Below are positions 6,921 through 16,185 of a stretch of 34,059 nt of DNA, piece by piece. The DNA lies in assembly GCA_016779585.1 (NCBI GenBank), contig JADHNI010000039.1, positions 1-34,059 on the forward strand, read 5' to 3'. This DNA is from Pseudomonadales bacterium (GTDB taxonomy: Bacteria; Pseudomonadota; Gammaproteobacteria; Pseudomonadales; Azotimanducaceae). The translations under genes were made by a program, and so were the position numbers. Under the pieces are notes generated by a model, which saw nothing but the letters and a program-made list of their open reading frames with translations, made no database searches and was not told where the DNA came from. The stretch's first letter is position 1, and each line of letters begins with the position of its first letter.

Positions 6921-9104
6921 TTATCGAGCAACCATTATAGGCTCACTGTCCGTGGATCGTTCCACGGTGCTGCCAATAACTGCAGCGGCCTCATAACCTG
7001 CTTCGCGTAAACGTGTAACCAGGTCTTCGGCATCTGCATTAGCAATTGAGAGGAGCAGGCCTCCTGCTGTCTGCGGATCAAACAGGATCTCCTCCTCCGG
7101 TGAGCCAACCGGCAAACCGGCTGCTCGCCGATTTGCGTCATGCAGCGTGCTGCGAATGTTCAGCTGATTCAGGCAGGTATCTGCACCCGGGAGGATCGGC
7201 AGTGTATTTGGATCAATCCGGGCACCAATGGCATCCGTCGCCATTTCAAGCAGGTGCCCCGCCAGGCCAAACCCGGTGATGTCTGTGCAGGCGCTGATAT
7301 CAAACTCCCTCGCAACGATCGACGCCTTTCGATTCGATACCAACATGCTGCCTGTTGCCGCTGCAATCCACTCGCCTCGGGCGCGGTATTGCATGTCCGC
7401 AGCAAACAGCGTTCCGGTGCCAAGCGCCTTGGTCAGCACCAGCGCATCACCTGAGCGGGTAAACGTTTTTGGCCATCGATTGCCAGCCTCAACAGAACCG
7501 TTGGCAGTAAAACCAATGGATAACTCGACCCCTTCACTGGTATGCCCGCCCACGAGTTTTGCACCCTCCTCCCGAAGTTGATCCAGTGTCCCTTGCAGGA
7601 GCTGGGTCAGCAACGAACGACTGACATCAGGTTTACCGTAAGGCAGCGTAATACTGGCGAGTACTGACAGTGGTTCTCCACCACAGGCATATATGTCGGA
7701 AAGCGCATGACAGACTGCTATTCGCGCCTGCAGATACGGATCATTCACAAACCCACGAAAATGATCTACAGACTGCAGCAGCTGCGCGCCCTGGGGGACA
7801 TCAATCACCACGGCGTCATCAGCGGGCGCGTCACCCGCCATAAGATGGTCAAGCACTTCTGCCAGCAGGTCTGAGGCCACCTTGGATCCACAGCCACCGC
7901 ACTGCATCTGGTCATCAAACTCGGCCAGCAGGCCACTCACATTCTCACGTGGCATATCGGGCAGATCGTTGAACCGCTTCATGAATCGCTGGTCAATCCA
8001 GTCTTTCCAGCGCCAGACCCAGCCCCCTTCAGCGTTCATGCCGTTGCGCGAGGCCACCGCATTGCGATTCCCGGTAGACATCAGGGACAGGAACTGTGAC
8101 TGCGGCTCATGCGCTTTCAGGGACTTACCTTCAGCAAACGCACGGATATTATGAAAGAGCGGCGCACCCTGGCGAACCGCATAAACACCCGCCTTTGGTC
8201 GCGGATGGTTCACCATCGTGGCACAGTCACCAACGGCAAAAATATTGGCGTGCGACGTGGATTGCAGTGAATCGCCGACCTTCACAAAACCCTTATCGTC
8301 CACATCAAGCCCGGATTCCCCTGGCCATGACTGAACACCTGCCTGGGTCACCCAGAAGACCTCATCACAGGAAACAACCCTGCCATCTTCCGATGTCACA
8401 TGCCCCTGCCCATAACCGTTAGCGAGGAATTCACGATGTACTTCAATGCCATTCTCGGCCAGTTTTTTCTCGAACCGGATTCGAACGCCTGCACCAAACT
8501 CTTCAAGAATGGTTTTCCCCAACGTAAAAACGTGGAACCTGACACGGTTCACCGGTGAAACCCGGGTCAGGTAGTGATGAACCGCCAGGCACAGTTCAAT
8601 GCCGCCTGCACCGGCACCGACAAAGCCAACATGTTCAATGCCACCTTTTTCATAACGGGCCAGGAACCGTTTCCACCGGACGAGGAAGCCAGAGATGGGT
8701 TTCACAGGTGTCACCTGATCCTGCCTGTTTTCAAGCAGCGCTGTTGATGGCGTGCTGCCTATATCCAGCGAGAGGATGTCGTAGCGAAGTGGTGGTCGAC
8801 CCTGCAACTGCAGCTCCTGCCTGGGTGTATCGATCCCGATGGCAGTGCTGCAAACAAAATCTGCACCCGCAAAACGGCAGAGCGGCACAAGATCGATATG
8901 CACATCATCTTCGGTGTAGTGACCGGCGATATACCCGGGCAACATCCCCGAGTACGGTGTACGGGTATCAGGACTGACCAGTGTGACTTTCAAACCGGGC
9001 ACCGGCTTCATCGCCAGCATGCGCAGGAAAATGACATGACTGTGCCCACCACCGACGAGCACAAGTTCGCGCGCCAGCGGAAAGGTATTCATATTACCCG
9101 GCAT
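6921..9104 (-). CDS. selD: Fused FAD-dependent NADH-dehydrogenase-like protein / selenide, water dikinase
   Basis: A 727-residue fusion. Residues 1-370 are an FAD-dependent pyridine nucleotide oxidoreductase: LVLVGGGHSHV near the start, VGFVGAGAGGIELCLA around residue 155, and FAVGDCATM near 300. Residues 390-727 are selenide, water dikinase, which makes selenophosphate from selenide and ATP for selenocysteine or 2-selenouridine synthesis. The SelD active-site loop reads CGGCGSK: the essential Cys and Lys are present, while the second Cys of the E. coli GCGCK loop is Ser. Glycine-rich ATP-binding segments (LVGGHTSEG, DITGFGLAGHLLEM, DPQTAGGLL) follow. This fusion is known in gammaproteobacteria. 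Start may be M1 or M5; no strong ribosome site is seen for either. Confidence 0.93.
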   Translation of the reverse strand: MPGNMNTFPLARELVLVGGGHSHVIFLRMLAMKPVPGLKVTLVSPDTRTPYSGMLPGYIAGHYTEDDVHIDLVPLCRFAGADFVCSTAIGIDTPRQELQLQGRPPLRYDILSLDIGSTPSTALLENRQDQVTPVKPISGFLVRWKRFLARYEKGGIEHVGFVGAGAGGIELCLAVHHYLTRVSPVNRVRFHVFTLGKTILEEFGAGVRIRFEKKLAENGIEVHREFLANGYGQGHVTSEDGRVVSCDEVFWVTQAGVQSWPGESGLDVDDKGFVKVGDSLQSTSHANIFAVGDCATMVNHPRPKAGVYAVRQGAPLFHNIRAFAEGKSLKAHEPQSQFLSLMSTGNRNAVASRNGMNAEGGWVWRWKDWIDQRFMKRFNDLPDMPRENVSGLLAEFDDQMQCGGCGSKVASDLLAEVLDHLMAGDAPADDAVVIDVPQGAQLLQSVDHFRGFVNDPYLQARIAVCHALSDIYACGGEPLSVLASITLPYGKPDVSRSLLTQLLQGTLDQLREEGAKLVGGHTSEGVELSIGFTANGSVEAGNRWPKTFTRSGDALVLTKALGTGTLFAADMQYRARGEWIAAATGSMLVSNRKASIVAREFDISACTDITGFGLAGHLLEMATDAIGARIDPNTLPILPGADTCLNQLNIRSTLHDANRRAAGLPVGSPEEEILFDPQTAGGLLLSIANADAEDLVTRLREAGYEAAAVIGSTVERSTDSEPIMVAR

Positions 9105-9108
9105 GGAT

Positions 9109-9134
9109 TCAGGAGAGCTCGTCAGGAGAGCTCG
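9109..9134. repeat. 13-bp perfect tandem duplication at the hydrolase stop codon
   Basis: TCAGGAGAGCTCG occurs twice without a gap, at 9109-9121 and 9122-9134. The second copy contains the stop of the alpha/beta hydrolase and the first copy lies between that stop and the selD start. A small recent replication-slippage duplication would explain it. Confidence 0.85.
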
Positions 9135-10030
9135 GTGGTTCCCAGGTGCTCGCGAACAAACGCGGAGATATCTCTTACAGCCTGTTTTGCTTCAGGGAGG
9201 ATTCGGGCCAGTATCGGGAATACATGCTGCATCCCTGGCCAGACATTGAGAGTTACCTCACCACCAGCTTCGCGAAGCTTTGCAGCAAGTTGTTCAGAGT
9301 CGCTTAACAGCACTTCGGTATCACCCACAAGAATCAGCACAGGCGGCATTCCCGACAGGTCAGCAAACACAGGCGACGCCAACGGTGCTTTCGGGTCCCT
9401 GTCGTGACCAATGTACAGTTCGGCAAATCGTCTGATCGCCTCGGGCGAAAGCACGGCATCTGCATTGGCGTTACGGGTCATGCTGTCACTGGTGGCTGTC
9501 ATGTCAGCCCAGGGAGATAGCAGCACAGCGGCTTTTGGTTGAGGCAGGCCAAGATTCCGGATATTCACCATCAGTGAAACCGCGAGCCCCCCGCCCGCAG
9601 AATCGCCCGAGACCACAATCTCTGCCGGATCTGTTCCTTGCTCCAGTAGCCAGCGATAGACTGCCGTGGCATCCTCTACCGCCGCGGGGAAAGGGTGTTC
9701 CGGTGCAAGCCTGTAGTCCACCATCAGCACCCTGACCCCACCTTCTTTTGACAGTCGCCAAGCGATATCCCGGTGCCCGGCGGGGCTGCCAAAGACATAA
9801 CCGCCGCCATGAAAGTAGATGATGGTTGCGCTGGGGCTGCAGCCTGGCCAGGAAACCCACTCTGCGACAACACCGCCCGCATCAACAGGCTCAACCGCGA
9901 CCTTTTCCGGGGTTTTGCCCAGGGGCTGACTCATCTGCTCCCTGATGGCGGCAGGGTCATCGATTTCTGCCATCTGTTTACGCACCGTACGGCGGAAGAA
10001 AAAAGAGACGATGGATGCACGGATACTCAT
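9122..10030 (-). CDS. Alpha/beta hydrolase, hormone-sensitive-lipase-like (HSL) family
   Basis: A 302-residue carboxylesterase or lipase-type hydrolase. The oxyanion motif HGGGYVFG and the nucleophile elbow GDSAGGG define the HSL family. The acid is probably in LILVGDTEVLLSDS and the histidine in GMQHVFP. The ATG at 10028-10030 is preferred. A frame reaching 10105 would overlap the divergent DUF1853 gene and adds 25 atypical residues. It is the first gene of a minus-strand group with selD, 17 bases downstream, although no functional link is obvious. The natural ester substrate is unknown. Confidence 0.88.
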   Translation of the reverse strand: MSIRASIVSFFFRRTVRKQMAEIDDPAAIREQMSQPLGKTPEKVAVEPVDAGGVVAEWVSWPGCSPSATIIYFHGGGYVFGSPAGHRDIAWRLSKEGGVRVLMVDYRLAPEHPFPAAVEDATAVYRWLLEQGTDPAEIVVSGDSAGGGLAVSLMVNIRNLGLPQPKAAVLLSPWADMTATSDSMTRNANADAVLSPEAIRRFAELYIGHDRDPKAPLASPVFADLSGMPPVLILVGDTEVLLSDSEQLAAKLREAGGEVTLNVWPGMQHVFPILARILPEAKQAVRDISAFVREHLGTTELS

Positions 10031-10078
10031 TTCGCTATGATACCCGCTGCCCAATAGCCGTGCACTTGCAAACTTGCC

Positions 10079-10942
10079 ATGAATGAAACGGACAGAAACC
10101 TGCATGACCTCGCCTGGTGCCTGTCCAGTGCACCTCTGATATCCCCCCGTGATGAACAGTGGCGTGAACCTGACTGGTTCAATCGGGTGTCGCTGCCTGG
10201 CGAATTCGCACCACCAGAGTCTGACTCCTACAAGCTCGGCATTCGTTTCGAGGACATCATCTGCAGCTGGATAGAGGCCACGTCAGAGCTGGAACTACTG
10301 GCCAGGAACCTGCCGGTACATGATGGGGATAGAACGCTGGGCGAATTCGATGTGATCGTACGTCACGAGGACAAGATCGAACACTGGGAACTTGCTGTAA
10401 AGTTTTACCTGGGCCTGGGAGACCACCTCCAAATGGAAGACTGGTATGGACCCGACCCCAGGGATACGCTCAAAAGCAAGATCAGCCGCATGAAAGAGCA
10501 CCAGCTGAAACTATCAGAGCAACCGGCGGCGCAAACCCTGCTCCGGGAAAAAGGCTGGGAAATCAGCCAGACTCGAGCGTTTGTAAAGGGTCGACTGTTC
10601 CACCCCTATAACGCCTACCGGCACAGGGAGCTGGACTACCCAATTGATGTTAACGAGAACCACGAGAAAGGCTGGTGGCTGACGGACACCGGCTTTGAAC
10701 TGCAGGAAGATCTTAAAGATGGCCTCTTCACGATCCTGGAGAAACCATTCTGGCTCGCCCCAATGACGCGGGATCTCGAATACGTGGTCATGTCACACGC
10801 GGAAATACTTCGTTATCTCTCCCAAAAAAACCGCCACGGCGGCGGAACCCTGCATGTCGCACGCCTGGACGGTGACCTCAACGAACTGTCACGCGGCTTC
10901 ATTGTACTCAACCGTTGGGTCAACGCCTGCGGCCAGGACTGA
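10079..10942 (+). CDS. DUF1853 family protein
   Basis: A 287-residue cytoplasmic protein matching the DUF1853 family in length and in the conserved block GEFDVIVRHEDKIEHWELAVKFYL (cited as residues 88-111). The D91, E104 and K108 arrangement is reminiscent of PD-(D/E)xK nuclease-type folds, but no activity is established for this family to my knowledge. Other conserved-looking stretches are the LGxGD following that block and the aromatic GWWL segment near residue 200. It stands alone on the plus strand between two minus-strand groups. The ATG lacks a clear ribosome site, so the start is the least certain part. Confidence 0.8.
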   Translation: MNETDRNLHDLAWCLSSAPLISPRDEQWREPDWFNRVSLPGEFAPPESDSYKLGIRFEDIICSWIEATSELELLARNLPVHDGDRTLGEFDVIVRHEDKIEHWELAVKFYLGLGDHLQMEDWYGPDPRDTLKSKISRMKEHQLKLSEQPAAQTLLREKGWEISQTRAFVKGRLFHPYNAYRHRELDYPIDVNENHEKGWWLTDTGFELQEDLKDGLFTILEKPFWLAPMTRDLEYVVMSHAEILRYLSQKNRHGGGTLHVARLDGDLNELSRGFIVLNRWVNACGQD

Positions 10943-10959
10943 TAGGGAACCTGCGAGCG

Positions 10960-12825
10960 CTAGTCTTTCACATCCTGGAACTGCAGTTCATGCAGCGTGT
11001 GATACGTACCTTCAAGGGCCAGGAGTTCTTCATGAGTGCCGTACTCCACCACTTCACCCTGGCTCAGCACCAGCACCTTGTCGGCTTTCTGGATGGTCTG
11101 TAGACGGTGCGCAATCAGAATCGCCGTTCGATCCACCATGAGTTTTTCAAGACCGTCCTGGATCAGCAGTTCCGTTTCGGTATCAATACTCGCAGTCGCC
11201 TCATCCAGCACCAGCACCTCCGGGTCTGCGGCGAGAACTCGTGCAAACGCCAGCAACTGACGCTGCCCCTGCGACAGGTTGGAACCGCGCTCGAGCAACG
11301 GCGTGTCGTAACCCAGCGGTAACTGGTTAATGAATTCGTCCGCGTTCGCTGTTTGCGCCGCCAGAATCGCCTTCTCCCGCGTCATATCCGGATTGCCAAG
11401 CGCGATGTTATCGAGGATGGTGCCGGAGAATATGTGAAAGTCCTGCAGCACCACTCCAATGCGTGTACGCAGGTCGCGGCTGTGCAGGTGGTTAACATCA
11501 ACGTCATCAAGGAAGATCATGCCATCGTCAAAATCGTAGAAACGACCTAACAGGCGAATCATGGTGCTTTTACCCGAGCCCGTCTGGCCAACGATGGCGA
11601 GCTTCTCTCCGGGTTCCACCACGAATGAAACTCCCTTGAGCACTGGATTGTTTCGCTCATAGCCGAATCGAACATCACGGAATTCAATTTTCCCCTGGAT
11701 ACGTTCCGGCAATTCGACCGGGGTTTCCGGTTCATGGATCTGCTCATCCCAGTCCAGGGCCTGGAAAATCCGTTCACCGCTGGCCATGGCTCGAAACAGC
11801 ACGTTCAGCTGTTCGCCCAGCGTGACCACTGGCGTGAACAACATGCTCATGAAGCGGGTAAATAGTATGACTCCGCCAAGCGTCATCTCGTCCGAGAGCA
11901 CCTCACCGGCACCAAACCAGATGATCAGGCCAAGACCAATCGCTGTCAGGCTGTCGTTAAAAGCGCCATAAATGGTAGACAGATTGATCGACCGATACTC
12001 CTGGCGTCGGTTGTCTTTGTTAAGTCGTGTGTAATCGAGGATGTTACGCTCTTCACGCCCGCTCAGCTGGACCACCTGGATACCGGACAGGTTCTCCTGC
12101 AGGTTCTGGTTCAGGGCAGAGACGCTGTTGCGCACAAGGCGGAACACTTCACGTGAAGCCTGGCGGAAAAAATAGGTGGTAATGCCAACTACCGGGACCA
12201 GCGCCAGCAGGATGAGGGACAGCTTCACACTGGTTGAAAACATGATGATCAGCGCCACGAAGAACGGCACAAACTCACCCACCAGGCTGCCCATACCGCG
12301 CAGCATTTCATAGAGCGCCTCTATATCATTGGTGACGCGGGTCATGATCCTGCCCACCGGCACTTTGTCGTAGAAGGAGCTGGGGCGAGTTTCAAGATGG
12401 CGAAACAGATCCTGCCTGAGATCACGCAGGCCATTTACGATGGCGCTGGCCAGCGTCATGCGATGCCAGTGACCGGCCAACGCATAGATAACCATCAGGA
12501 AGAAGAACAGCAAACCTGCAGAAAACAGTGGCGACAAACCGGTCTGGAGCTCAATCCACTGGGTTAGCGCAATCATACCGAGATCGGGCATCACTGATTC
12601 GGTGTCACCAACAATGATGTAGTCCACAAGAACACGAGAGATAACAATTTCCATCACAACCGCAGCGAAACTCGCCACCAGTACCAGAACGGTGCTCACA
12701 ACCAGGCTGAGCCGGTAAGGTTTCAACCAGCGCATGAGCCGACCGAGCAGGTGCATGTTCAATACGGCGCCGGTAAGCTCCGCATCAAACATGGCGTGAT
12801 CGCGTTCTTCAGCCGCTTCAATCAT
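10960..12825 (-). CDS. ABC exporter half-transporter, MdlB-like (canonical Walker B, degenerate signature)
   Basis: A 621-residue fused membrane and ATPase protein. Residues 20-330 hold about six membrane helices of the type I exporter fold. The ATPase follows, with GQTGSGKST (Walker A, about residue 412), a signature altered to LSQGQRQ instead of LSGGQ, Walker B VLVLDEATASID with the catalytic glutamate, and the AHR switch histidine. It overlaps the upstream partner by four bases (ATGA). Together they form a heterodimeric exporter like E. coli MdlA/MdlB or BmrC/BmrD, probably for lipids, drugs or peptides. The substrate cannot be inferred. The convergent DUF1853 gene ends 17 bases away. Confidence 0.92.
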   Translation of the reverse strand: MIEAAEERDHAMFDAELTGAVLNMHLLGRLMRWLKPYRLSLVVSTVLVLVASFAAVVMEIVISRVLVDYIIVGDTESVMPDLGMIALTQWIELQTGLSPLFSAGLLFFFLMVIYALAGHWHRMTLASAIVNGLRDLRQDLFRHLETRPSSFYDKVPVGRIMTRVTNDIEALYEMLRGMGSLVGEFVPFFVALIIMFSTSVKLSLILLALVPVVGITTYFFRQASREVFRLVRNSVSALNQNLQENLSGIQVVQLSGREERNILDYTRLNKDNRRQEYRSINLSTIYGAFNDSLTAIGLGLIIWFGAGEVLSDEMTLGGVILFTRFMSMLFTPVVTLGEQLNVLFRAMASGERIFQALDWDEQIHEPETPVELPERIQGKIEFRDVRFGYERNNPVLKGVSFVVEPGEKLAIVGQTGSGKSTMIRLLGRFYDFDDGMIFLDDVDVNHLHSRDLRTRIGVVLQDFHIFSGTILDNIALGNPDMTREKAILAAQTANADEFINQLPLGYDTPLLERGSNLSQGQRQLLAFARVLAADPEVLVLDEATASIDTETELLIQDGLEKLMVDRTAILIAHRLQTIQKADKVLVLSQGEVVEYGTHEELLALEGTYHTLHELQFQDVKD

Positions 12826-14612
12826 CCGGCGAGCACCTCCTCTTCTTCACCAAGGGTCTGGGCACGCTCCAGCTGCGCATAGGCACCATCTTTCGCCAGG
12901 AGTTCTTCATGGCTGCCCATCTCAACAATTTCACCTGCATCCAGGACAATGATGCGATCGGAATGACGCAAGGTTGAGATGCGATGGGAAACCAGAATCG
13001 TGGTTTTGCCTTCGCGCAGACGCTTCAGTCGGCTGAGAATGTGTTCCTCGGTTTCCGTATCCACGCTGGAAAAACAATCATCAAGGATCAATACAGGCGC
13101 GTTCCTGATCAGCCCGCGCGCCAGAGCCGTCCTTTGCTTCTGCCCGCCGGAAAGTGTCACGCCACGTTCACCCACCACCGTATTCATCTGCAAAGGGAAC
13201 TCTTCGATGGAATCCCTGAGTGACGCCGAATCAGCAGCATCCCACACCAGTTCCAGGTGACGTTCCGGGTCGTCATAACTGATGTTGTTGAAAATGGGTT
13301 CGCCGAACAGGAAAGAATCCTGCAACACCTGCGAGATTTGTCCACGAAGCTGGGCCAGCGGATAGTCGTTGACATCATAACCATCGAGCAAAAGTTTGCC
13401 TCTCGGTGTGTCCAGCATCCGGGTAAACAGTTTCAACAAGGTGCTTTTACCAGAACCAATTCGACCGACGATCGCGATCGATTCCCCCGGTTTAATAACC
13501 AGGTTGATATCTTTCAGCGCTGCCTTCGAGGCGCCTGGATAGGTGTAGGAAAGATCGCGCAGCTCGAATCCGCCATGAATCACATCAGGTGTCTCACCGG
13601 AAGGCTGGTCACGGATCTCCGACTCCATTTCAAGAATCTCAAACAGCCGGTCGCTGGCGACAGCTGCACGCTGTACCAGCATCACCAGCATGCCGGCCAT
13701 GCGAATGGGTTGCAGCAGCATGGACAGGCAGGCGAAGAAAAACACCAGGTCGCCGACCGATATCTGCCCGGTCATGACCTGGTGACCGCCATACAACACA
13801 ATCACCAGCTGTGCTATGGAGGCAAAGAACGGCATCCACGCTGACATGAGCGAGTTAATTCGTGCCTGTTCGAAGAACGCCCTGGCGTAATCGTTGTTCG
13901 TATTCCAGAAACGCGCCACCTCGTTCTCTTCCTGCACCTGGGCCTGGATTGTGCGAATACCGGAAAGGTTTTCCTGCGTGTGTTCAGACAGTTCGCTCAG
14001 CTTTTCCTGTACCTCACGACTACTGCGCCCCATCTCTTCCGCCATCCTGAGAGCATAGATAAAAATCACTGGCAGCAGCGGCACGATCAGGAGGGTCAGG
14101 GAAGCCGATTTCATCAGCATCGCCGAAACCCCAAAGAGCGGTGCATAAACCATGATGACAAATGCAATGAGCCCAAAAGCAATGAATCGCTGAATCAGGG
14201 TGATGTCCTGGATGGCCCGGGTCATGACGTCGCCAACGCTGATACGCGCAAAAAACTCCGGCCCCTGGGTCAGCACAGATCGGTACAGCGATTGCCTGAG
14301 GTCATAAGAAACCGCGATACCGATGCGGCGGATCGCGCGACGCGCGTAGGAGACCACCAGAAAACGGGCAAACACGCAGCCGATGATACCGAGCGTGATC
14401 TGCGAAACGGTGAATTCACCGATACCGCCTTTGATTAACTCACCGATGAGGTCGATGCCCTCAGCAACCAGATAATAGGTGGCAACCTCGAAAAAGCGTG
14501 CCACAAAAAAAGCAAATAGCCCCAGGTACATCTGCACCTGGTACTGCTTGATAATTGGCAATAACTTCTTGAGGGAATTCAAACTTGTTACGGGGCTGGC
14601 AAAGTCTGACAT
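12822..14612 (-). CDS. ABC exporter half-transporter, MdlA-like (degenerate Walker B)
   Basis: A 596-residue half-transporter with an N-terminal six-helix membrane domain and a C-terminal ATPase. Walker A is GRIGSGKST at about residue 385 and the signature is a normal LSGGQKQ. Walker B is LILDDCFSSVD, where Asp replaces the catalytic Glu, and the switch histidine is in LVSHR. The defect is complementary to that of the partner: this protein lacks the catalytic glutamate and the partner has the altered signature. One ATP site is therefore expected to be active and one degenerate, as in known heterodimeric exporters. It is the promoter-proximal gene of the pair, divergent from 14672. Confidence 0.92.
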   Translation of the reverse strand: MSDFASPVTSLNSLKKLLPIIKQYQVQMYLGLFAFFVARFFEVATYYLVAEGIDLIGELIKGGIGEFTVSQITLGIIGCVFARFLVVSYARRAIRRIGIAVSYDLRQSLYRSVLTQGPEFFARISVGDVMTRAIQDITLIQRFIAFGLIAFVIMVYAPLFGVSAMLMKSASLTLLIVPLLPVIFIYALRMAEEMGRSSREVQEKLSELSEHTQENLSGIRTIQAQVQEENEVARFWNTNNDYARAFFEQARINSLMSAWMPFFASIAQLVIVLYGGHQVMTGQISVGDLVFFFACLSMLLQPIRMAGMLVMLVQRAAVASDRLFEILEMESEIRDQPSGETPDVIHGGFELRDLSYTYPGASKAALKDINLVIKPGESIAIVGRIGSGKSTLLKLFTRMLDTPRGKLLLDGYDVNDYPLAQLRGQISQVLQDSFLFGEPIFNNISYDDPERHLELVWDAADSASLRDSIEEFPLQMNTVVGERGVTLSGGQKQRTALARGLIRNAPVLILDDCFSSVDTETEEHILSRLKRLREGKTTILVSHRISTLRHSDRIIVLDAGEIVEMGSHEELLAKDGAYAQLERAQTLGEEEEVLAG

Positions 14613-14671
14613 TTTGCCACATTAAGCCGCCTCCCGAGCGTGTATACTGCTGACTTTTTGCCTGACAGCCC

Positions 14672-15298
14672 ATGCCCTCGAAAGAATTCCTGTTCAACAT
14701 GACCGTGTTCTCTCTGGCCTTCACCAGCGGCTTTATCATCATGTCGATCGAATTGCTGGGAGGCCGGATTCTTGCACCCTACTTCGGCAGCAGCATCTAT
14801 GTATGGGGCAGCGTTATCACAGTCTTCATGGTGGCTCTCAGCGTCGGCTACCTGACTGGTGGGCACCTGTCACTGCACCAGCCGCGGCTCGCGAAGTATG
14901 GCTTCTTTTTCCTGACGGCTGCTGTCACCGCCGTTCCAACAATATTGTATGGTGAGAACATGATGGACTGGGTGTTCATGCGTATTGAAGACCCCAGGTA
15001 CGGCTCCCTCGTCGCAGCAACACTGCTCTTTTTTATACCAACTGCCATACTCGGCATGATTGCACCCTACTCGGTCCGCCTTCTGGTTCAGGAAACCCAC
15101 TACTCGGGTAAAGTCGCAGGCGGCCTGTACTTTGTCTCCACGCTGGGGAGTGCGCTTGGCACACTGCTGACTTCCTTCTACCTGGTGCTGCTGTTTGAAA
15201 TCAACGAAATCCTTACCACCATGGCAACCGTGCTGATTGTGTGTTTCTTTATCGCACTCATCACCGACCGCACTTTGACACCAGAAGATCATCGATGA
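14672..15298 (+). CDS. Polytopic membrane protein resembling the N-terminal half of fused transporter/spermidine synthases
   Basis: A 208-residue inner-membrane protein with about five or six hydrophobic helices. The first helices contain SIELLGGRILAPYFGSS and VWGSVITVFMVALSVGYLTGG, the characteristic opening of the membrane-bound spermidine synthase-like fusion proteins. The catalytic half is not in this polypeptide but in the next gene, which overlaps by four bases (ATGA). The pair therefore looks like a split version of the fusion. A -10-like TATACT lies at 14643-14648, but no good -35 was found. The function is unknown; it may anchor the exported partner or move a small molecule. Confidence 0.8.
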   Translation: MPSKEFLFNMTVFSLAFTSGFIIMSIELLGGRILAPYFGSSIYVWGSVITVFMVALSVGYLTGGHLSLHQPRLAKYGFFFLTAAVTAVPTILYGENMMDWVFMRIEDPRYGSLVAATLLFFIPTAILGMIAPYSVRLLVQETHYSGKVAGGLYFVSTLGSALGTLLTSFYLVLLFEINEILTTMATVLIVCFFIALITDRTLTPEDHR

Positions 15299-16185
15299 AG
15301 CGATTACTGATTACGCTCTGCCTTGCCTGGCTGACGCTGCCAGCAACCGCCGACCTTGTTATTCACAAGGAAAAGTCGCTCTACCGAAACATTATCGTGA
15401 ACCAGACAGCCGGCAAACGCTGCCTGGTATTCTCGGTGAAACGGGAGCTGCGCAACCAGACCTGCATCGACACCAGGGATCCCGACCGCATCATTTTCCC
15501 TTACGTGAAAATGACCTTCGCGGGCCTGCTGGCCAACGCTACCCCCAAACGGGCGCTGATGATCGGTCTCGGCGGCGGTACTATTTCGAATGTGCTGATT
15601 GATGTTTTTCCTGAACTCGAGATTGACCTGGTCGAAGTGGATCGAGCAGTGGTCAAGGTCGCACGCGAGTATTTCGATTTTGTTGAAAATGAGCGTACGC
15701 AGGTGCATGTCGTTGATGGTCGTGTGTTTACCCGACGTGCTGTTGCCAACGGGGAAAAGTATGATCTGATCATCCTGGATGCCCTTACCGGTGAATACAT
15801 ACCGGAGCACCTGATGACACTCGAGTTCATGGAGGAAGTCGCCAGCCTGCTTACCGACGAGGGTGTTGTTGTTTCGAACACCTTTGAAGGCAGCGCTCTC
15901 TACGACTATGAATCTGCAACTTATGAGGCGGCATTCGGGCCATTCCTGAACCTTAAAATGCCGCACACTGGCAACCGTGTTATCGTGGCGACCCGTTCGA
16001 CACTCCCTGACAACCAGACGCTGACGGAAAACGCTCGCATGCTGCAACCAAGATTCGACAAGTACGACCTGGTGCTGGAAGACTACGTTGCGCGATTTGA
16101 TCGTACCCCGGACTGGAATCCCGGCACTCGCGCCCTCACCGACCAGTACTCACCGGCGAACCTGCTACGGAGTCGCACGCGATGA
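15295..16185 (+). CDS. Exported spermidine synthase-like (SAM-binding fold) protein
   Basis: A 296-residue protein with a clear signal peptide (MKRLLITLCLAWLTLPATA, likely cleaved before D20). A spermidine synthase/methyltransferase fold follows: GLGGGT at 91-96, VEVD at 113-116, VDGR near 141 and LDALTGEYIPEHL at 161-173. The mature part has only two cysteines, C43 and C57, which could form a disulfide outside the cytoplasm. The polyamine-synthase DSTDP-type motif is altered to LDALTG, so true spermidine synthesis is doubtful. The ATG at 15295 overlaps the upstream stop. A longer frame from 15241 would destroy the signal peptide. How a SAM-type domain would work after export is unclear. Confidence 0.82.
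   Translation: MKRLLITLCLAWLTLPATADLVIHKEKSLYRNIIVNQTAGKRCLVFSVKRELRNQTCIDTRDPDRIIFPYVKMTFAGLLANATPKRALMIGLGGGTISNVLIDVFPELEIDLVEVDRAVVKVAREYFDFVENERTQVHVVDGRVFTRRAVANGEKYDLIILDALTGEYIPEHLMTLEFMEEVASLLTDEGVVVSNTFEGSALYDYESATYEAAFGPFLNLKMPHTGNRVIVATRSTLPDNQTLTENARMLQPRFDKYDLVLEDYVARFDRTPDWNPGTRALTDQYSPANLLRSRTR

Noticed and set aside
14643..14648. Promoter for the membrane/spermidine-synthase-like operon (TATACT)
   Set aside because: A reasonable -10, but no -35 at 16-18 bp, so it was not listed as a separate feature.
15304..16047. 247-codon minus-strand open frame opposite the spermidine-synthase-like gene
   Set aside because: Its composition is rich in His, Cys and Gln, typical of antisense shadow frames, and no motif is seen.
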